A DNA stretch of 64,000 nucleotides. Source: Mycobacterium sp. ACS1612 (GTDB taxonomy: Bacteria; Actinomycetota; Actinomycetes; Mycobacteriales; Mycobacteriaceae). Under the pieces are notes generated by a model that made no database searches, had not been told where the DNA came from, and saw only the letters and a list, made by a program, of their open reading frames with translations. Positions 61,451-64,000 of the stretch are shown here, piece after piece (the first letter of the stretch is position 1; every line of letters begins with the position of its first letter). The translations under genes were made by a program, and so were the position numbers. Where the stretch lies: positions 1 to 64,000 of the forward strand of contig NZ_LZHZ01000049.1 in assembly GCF_001667505.1 (NCBI RefSeq), read 5' to 3'.

Positions 61451-62250
61451 CCGGAGATTTCGGGGAGAAGTTCGGTCGGTGGGCCGTCATCGCGGGTGCC
61501 TCCGAAGGGATTGGCGCTGCCTTGGCCGACCAATTGGCCGCGCGCGGATTGGATCTCGTGTTGATCGCGCGCAACAGGCGCCTGCTTGACGAGGTGGCTA
61601 CTCAGGCCAGTGAGGACCACGGGGTGCAGACGCGCGTCGTCGTGCAGGACCTCACCGAACCCGACGCAGGCGCGACGGTGGCCGCCGCGACCGACGGCCT
61701 CGAGGTGGGGCTGTTGATCTACAACGCGGGCGCGTCGGACCGGACGAACGCCTTCCTGGACAACGAACTCGACTATTCGCTCAAACAGATCAAGCTGGAC
61801 TGCATCGGGCCCACCGTCCTGGCACACCATTTCGGTACTGCCATGCGCGAGCGCGGTCGCGGCGGCATCGTGCTCGTCGCGTCGTTGGCCTGTCTGGCCG
61901 GTTCGGCGACGCTCGCGATGTACTCGGCGGTCAAGGCCTTCCAGCACAACCTCGCCGAAGGATTGTGGGCCGAGCTTCGGTCCCACGGCGTCGACGTCTG
62001 CTGCACACCGCTCGGGATGACGTACACCCCGGCCTTTGCGCGGATGGGCATCGAGTACGACCCGGCCGCGCACATGCTTCCCGAAGACGTGGCGGGCGAG
62101 ATCATCGAAAACATCGGCAACGGTCCTGTGCACGTGGTCGGCGACAACAACCGGGCGGCCTCGTCTGCGGTGTGGACCATCGACCGACGGGCGCTCGTCG
62201 AGATGATGACCACGGCTTCACTGGATTTCGCATCCAGCAGGAACGCCTGA
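61447..62250 (+). CDS. Short-chain dehydrogenase/reductase
   Basis: The 267-residue SDR has AGASEGIGAAL, a YNAGAS motif in the NAG position and MYSAVKAF as the YxxxK site. Residues after the core (GMTYTPAF) differ from the usual PG-T. It belongs to the DltE/17-beta-HSD12-like group by motif. ATG 61447 overlaps the SnoaL-like gene. Confidence 0.92.
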   Translation: MTGDFGEKFGRWAVIAGASEGIGAALADQLAARGLDLVLIARNRRLLDEVATQASEDHGVQTRVVVQDLTEPDAGATVAAATDGLEVGLLIYNAGASDRTNAFLDNELDYSLKQIKLDCIGPTVLAHHFGTAMRERGRGGIVLVASLACLAGSATLAMYSAVKAFQHNLAEGLWAELRSHGVDVCCTPLGMTYTPAFARMGIEYDPAAHMLPEDVAGEIIENIGNGPVHVVGDNNRAASSAVWTIDRRALVEMMTTASLDFASSRNA

Positions 62251-62251
62251 C

Positions 62252-62602
62252 ATGCGGGCGGTCGTGTTACGTGACGGTGGGCTGACGGTGCGCGAGACGG
62301 CCGATCCCGTTCCAGGGCCCGGCCAGTTGCTGATCCGGCCGCTCAGCGCGGCGATCTGCGCCTCCGACAACGATTCGGTGTCCGTCACCGCGGCCACGCA
62401 CAAAGGGGCGACCATTCAATTCGGCGGCGGCCCGCATCCCGTCGACTGGTACGGCACCATCGACGCGGTGGTCAGCGGTCGACTGGACACGCTGCCCAGC
62501 ATCGGCAGGGTGATCGGTCTCGACGAGGTGCCCGACGCGGTCGACTTGGCGCGCAAGTCGCAGGGACCACCGCGCGTCGTCGTCCACCCCACGGCGACAT
62601 GA
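62252..62602 (+). pseudogene. Zinc-type alcohol dehydrogenase with large internal deletion
   Basis: The 116-residue product joins an MDR N-terminus (MRAVVLRDGGL-TVRETADPV, ending CASDND) straight to an MDR C-terminus (VTAATHKGATIQFGGG, GLDEVPDAVDLARKSQGPPR). Intact members are about 350 residues, so roughly 230 residues including the Rossmann domain are missing, in frame, at about 62372-62385. The start and stop are still intact and the ATGA overlap with the next gene is kept. It cannot bind NAD and is probably non-functional. Confidence 0.8.
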
Positions 62603-63108
62603 GTGTGCTGCCGGGGCCGATCCGTCAGATTGGCTACGTGGTAACCGATCTCGACGAGGCACTGGCGAGCTGGGTTGGGTTGGGGGTCGGCCCGTGGGCT
62701 GTCATCCGGGACCTGCCAATCAGTGCGACGTATCGCGGCGAGCCGTGCGAGACCACGCTGTCGTTGGCGATGGCCAACAGCGGCGAGATGCAGATCGAGC
62801 TGATCTGCCAGCACGACGACACACCGAGCATATTCACGGAGTTCCTGGCGGCCAACGGCCCTGGTTACCACCAATTGGCCTACTGGACCGAAGATTTCGA
62901 CGCCACCATGAAGGCCGTCGAGGAGGCCGATTGGCCGGTGGTGTGGTCGGGCGGCGAAAACTTCGGAGTGCGTTTCGCCTACGTCGAGCCGCCGAACAGC
63001 CCAGCCCCGATCGTGGAGATCTCCGAACTCACCGAGACGACGCGAGCCAGCGCGGAGTTCATTCGCGACGCCGCGGCGAATTGGGACGGCTCCACCCCGA
63101 TCGTCTAG
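62599..63108 (+). CDS. VOC/glyoxalase-superfamily protein
   Basis: The 169-residue VOC protein has IRQIGYVVTDLDEALASW as the first beta-alpha unit and GYHQLAYWTEDFDATM as the second, with Glu/His positions in IELICQH, YHQLAY and IVEISE for a metal. It resembles methylmalonyl-CoA epimerase-like proteins. ATG 62599 overlaps the truncated dehydrogenase by ATGA. Confidence 0.9.
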   Translation: MSVLPGPIRQIGYVVTDLDEALASWVGLGVGPWAVIRDLPISATYRGEPCETTLSLAMANSGEMQIELICQHDDTPSIFTEFLAANGPGYHQLAYWTEDFDATMKAVEEADWPVVWSGGENFGVRFAYVEPPNSPAPIVEISELTETTRASAEFIRDAAANWDGSTPIV

Positions 63109-63115
63109 CGACTTG

Positions 63116-63835
63116 TCACTGCTTCTTCTTCTTCATCACCTTGTCTGCGGCCGTCCAGTGTTCGTCGGCCACCCACAGCCGCGCGAACGACGTGACGGCC
63201 TCCGTGGTGGAGACACCCTTCATCACGCGCTTGATCTCGCCTGCCGGCCGGCTCGCCAACGCCTTGGCGATGCCACGCCAGTCGTCGGCGAAGGAGGCGC
63301 GCGGTAACACCTTGTCCACCAGACCGATTCGCTCGGCCTCGGCGGCGTCGAGCACCGTGCCGGTGCCTGCCAGCAGCAGCGCCTTGCCATAGCCTACGAG
63401 CGTGACGAGGCGCTCGGCGCCGCCCCATGCCGGCATGATCTCCAGCGTCACCTGGTTGAAGCCGATCTTGACGTCATCGGCGGCGAGCCGGATGTCAGCC
63501 GCCACCGCGAACTCGGCGCCGCCGCCGAGCGCATGGCCGTTGAGCACCGCGACGGTGGGGGTGGGGAACGCGGCGATCCGATCGCAGATCGTGCGCATCC
63601 GGAACGCCATCGAGGCCGCCTCGTGTTCGGTGCGCAACGCGCTGAGTTCCTTCAGGTCGCCGCCGGAGACGAACGCCCGATCACCGGCTCCGGTGAGCAC
63701 CAATGCCTTGGCGCCGACCGCCCCGTCGAGCGCCTTCTCCAACTGATCCATGGTCTCCATTGAGATGGCGTTGCGGGCGTGCGGGCGGTCGATGGTGATG
63801 ACCGCCAGGCCGTCATCCAACTCGAGGTCGACCAT
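63116..63835 (-). CDS. Enoyl-CoA hydratase/isomerase family protein
   Basis: The 239-residue crotonase-fold protein has GDRAFVSGGDLKEL and NGHALGGGAEFAVAAD for CoA and oxyanion binding. At the two usual catalytic Glu positions it appears to have Gln (FNQVTLEIMP) and Leu (ALLLAG). It ends with a lysine run KKKK. ATG 63835 with GGAGA upstream is chosen over an in-frame start at 63886, which lies beyond the operator. It is convergent with the VOC gene. Confidence 0.9.
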   Translation of the reverse strand: MVDLELDDGLAVITIDRPHARNAISMETMDQLEKALDGAVGAKALVLTGAGDRAFVSGGDLKELSALRTEHEAASMAFRMRTICDRIAAFPTPTVAVLNGHALGGGAEFAVAADIRLAADDVKIGFNQVTLEIMPAWGGAERLVTLVGYGKALLLAGTGTVLDAAEAERIGLVDKVLPRASFADDWRGIAKALASRPAGEIKRVMKGVSTTEAVTSFARLWVADEHWTAADKVMKKKKQ

Positions 63836-63862
63836 CAAGCGTTCTCCGTCTGCGGTATTGGC

Positions 63863-63881
63863 ATTCTCTCTAGCGGAGAAT
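63863..63881. promoter_or_regulatory. ATTCTC-N7-GAGAAT operator in the divergent crotonase/ligase region
   Basis: ATTCTC (63863-63868), spacer TCTAGCG and GAGAAT (63876-63881) form a perfect inverted repeat, 28 bases from the crotonase start and 34 bases before the ligase ATG. It matches the site at 60306-60324. Confidence 0.65.
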
Positions 63882-63915
63882 AACATCGCAGCGGAGCGGA
63901 GGTGCTGCGGAACGC

Positions 63916-64000
63916 ATGCGAGAAATCCCTGTTGAACTGACCAAGCGCTACCAGGAGGCGGGGTGGTGGACCCAGGACACCCTCGGTGACCTCGTCGCGC
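63916..64000 (+). CDS. Acyl-CoA synthetase / AMP-dependent ligase (partial, continues off right edge)
   Basis: From ATG 63916, 28 codons are open to the edge: MREIPVELTKRYQEAGWW, then TQDTLGDLVA. This start is typical of mycobacterial FadD-type AMP-binding ligases (cyclohexanecarboxylate- or DHB-ligase-like). No catalytic motif is visible in the window. It is divergent from the crotonase and shares the operator at 63863. Confidence 0.7.
   Translation, partial: MREIPVELTKRYQEAGWWTQDTLGDLVA

Noticed and set aside
1..64000. tRNA, rRNA, CRISPR array or riboswitch
   Set aside because: No conserved tRNA arms, rRNA segments, regularly spaced repeats or riboswitch leader was recognised while reading. 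A covariance-model search was not possible here.

Overview
The window reads as chromosomal DNA of a fast-growing, environmental mycobacterium (Mycolicibacterium-like). The evidence is the high GC content, GTG and TTG starts, a complete yrbE-mce operon, a DUF222/HNH (13E12-type) gene carrying a mycobacterial SOS box, a mycofactocin-type SDR, wax ester synthases, a FadD6-like ligase and small DUF732-type secreted proteins. No rRNA, tRNA or CRISPR array was seen. Most of the window is a catabolic region built from oxygenases and CoA-ester chemistry. The substrate cannot be read from sequence; a bulky alicyclic, steroid-like or terpenoid-like acid would suit the enzyme set (inference).

Layout: (1) 1-1446, transposase edge and SOS-controlled DUF222/HNH gene. 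(2) 1453-9811, a MarR-linked cluster: aldehyde dehydrogenase; Rieske oxygenase 1, small helical partner, amidohydrolase and marR; then 2Fe-2S ferredoxin, SDR, Rieske oxygenase 2, a second small helical partner and a TauD-like dioxygenase. (3) 9862-12173, P450, 3Fe-4S ferredoxin, DUF1330 protein and DUF732 protein. (4) 12247-19459 (minus strand), one coupled operon: NuoF-like flavoprotein, ferredoxin, DUF35-thiolase fusion, alpha/beta hydrolase, two hydroxyacid-type dehydrogenases, P450, ferredoxin. (5) 19966-23479 (minus), two amidohydrolases, Rieske ferredoxin, alpha/beta hydrolase. (6) 23759-28790, three acyl-CoA dehydrogenases, a crotonase and an SDR.

(7) 28787-30385 is a gene-decay zone with a P450 N-terminal remnant, a truncated wax ester synthase and about 600 bases without a gene. 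(8) 30386-36716, intact wax ester synthase, fadD6-like ligase with a 36-residue upstream ORF, two alpha/beta hydrolases and a secreted protein. (9) 36778-39930 (minus), two SDRs, ferredoxin, P450. (10) 40179-54796, a tightly packed run in which aldehyde dehydrogenase, CoA-transferase, a DUF35-like protein and a thiolase lead directly into yrbEA, yrbEB and mceA-F. This suggests uptake and CoA-dependent breakdown of one hydrophobic substrate. (11) 54813-58645, secreted proteins, a P450 and a TetR. (12) 58703-64000, thiolase/DUF35 pair, TetR, SnoaL-like protein, SDR, an internally deleted alcohol dehydrogenase, VOC protein, crotonase and the start of an acyl-CoA ligase.

Regulatory DNA is unusually readable. 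A CAAGTA(G/C)TTGATA element occurs three times around the MarR cluster. A GAGAAT-N3-ATTCTC palindrome precedes P450, acyl-CoA dehydrogenase and SDR operons. A related ATTCTC-N7-GAGAA(T/C) palindrome precedes the DUF35/thiolase and crotonase genes. Most operons use 1-4 base stop/start overlaps, so translation is probably coupled.
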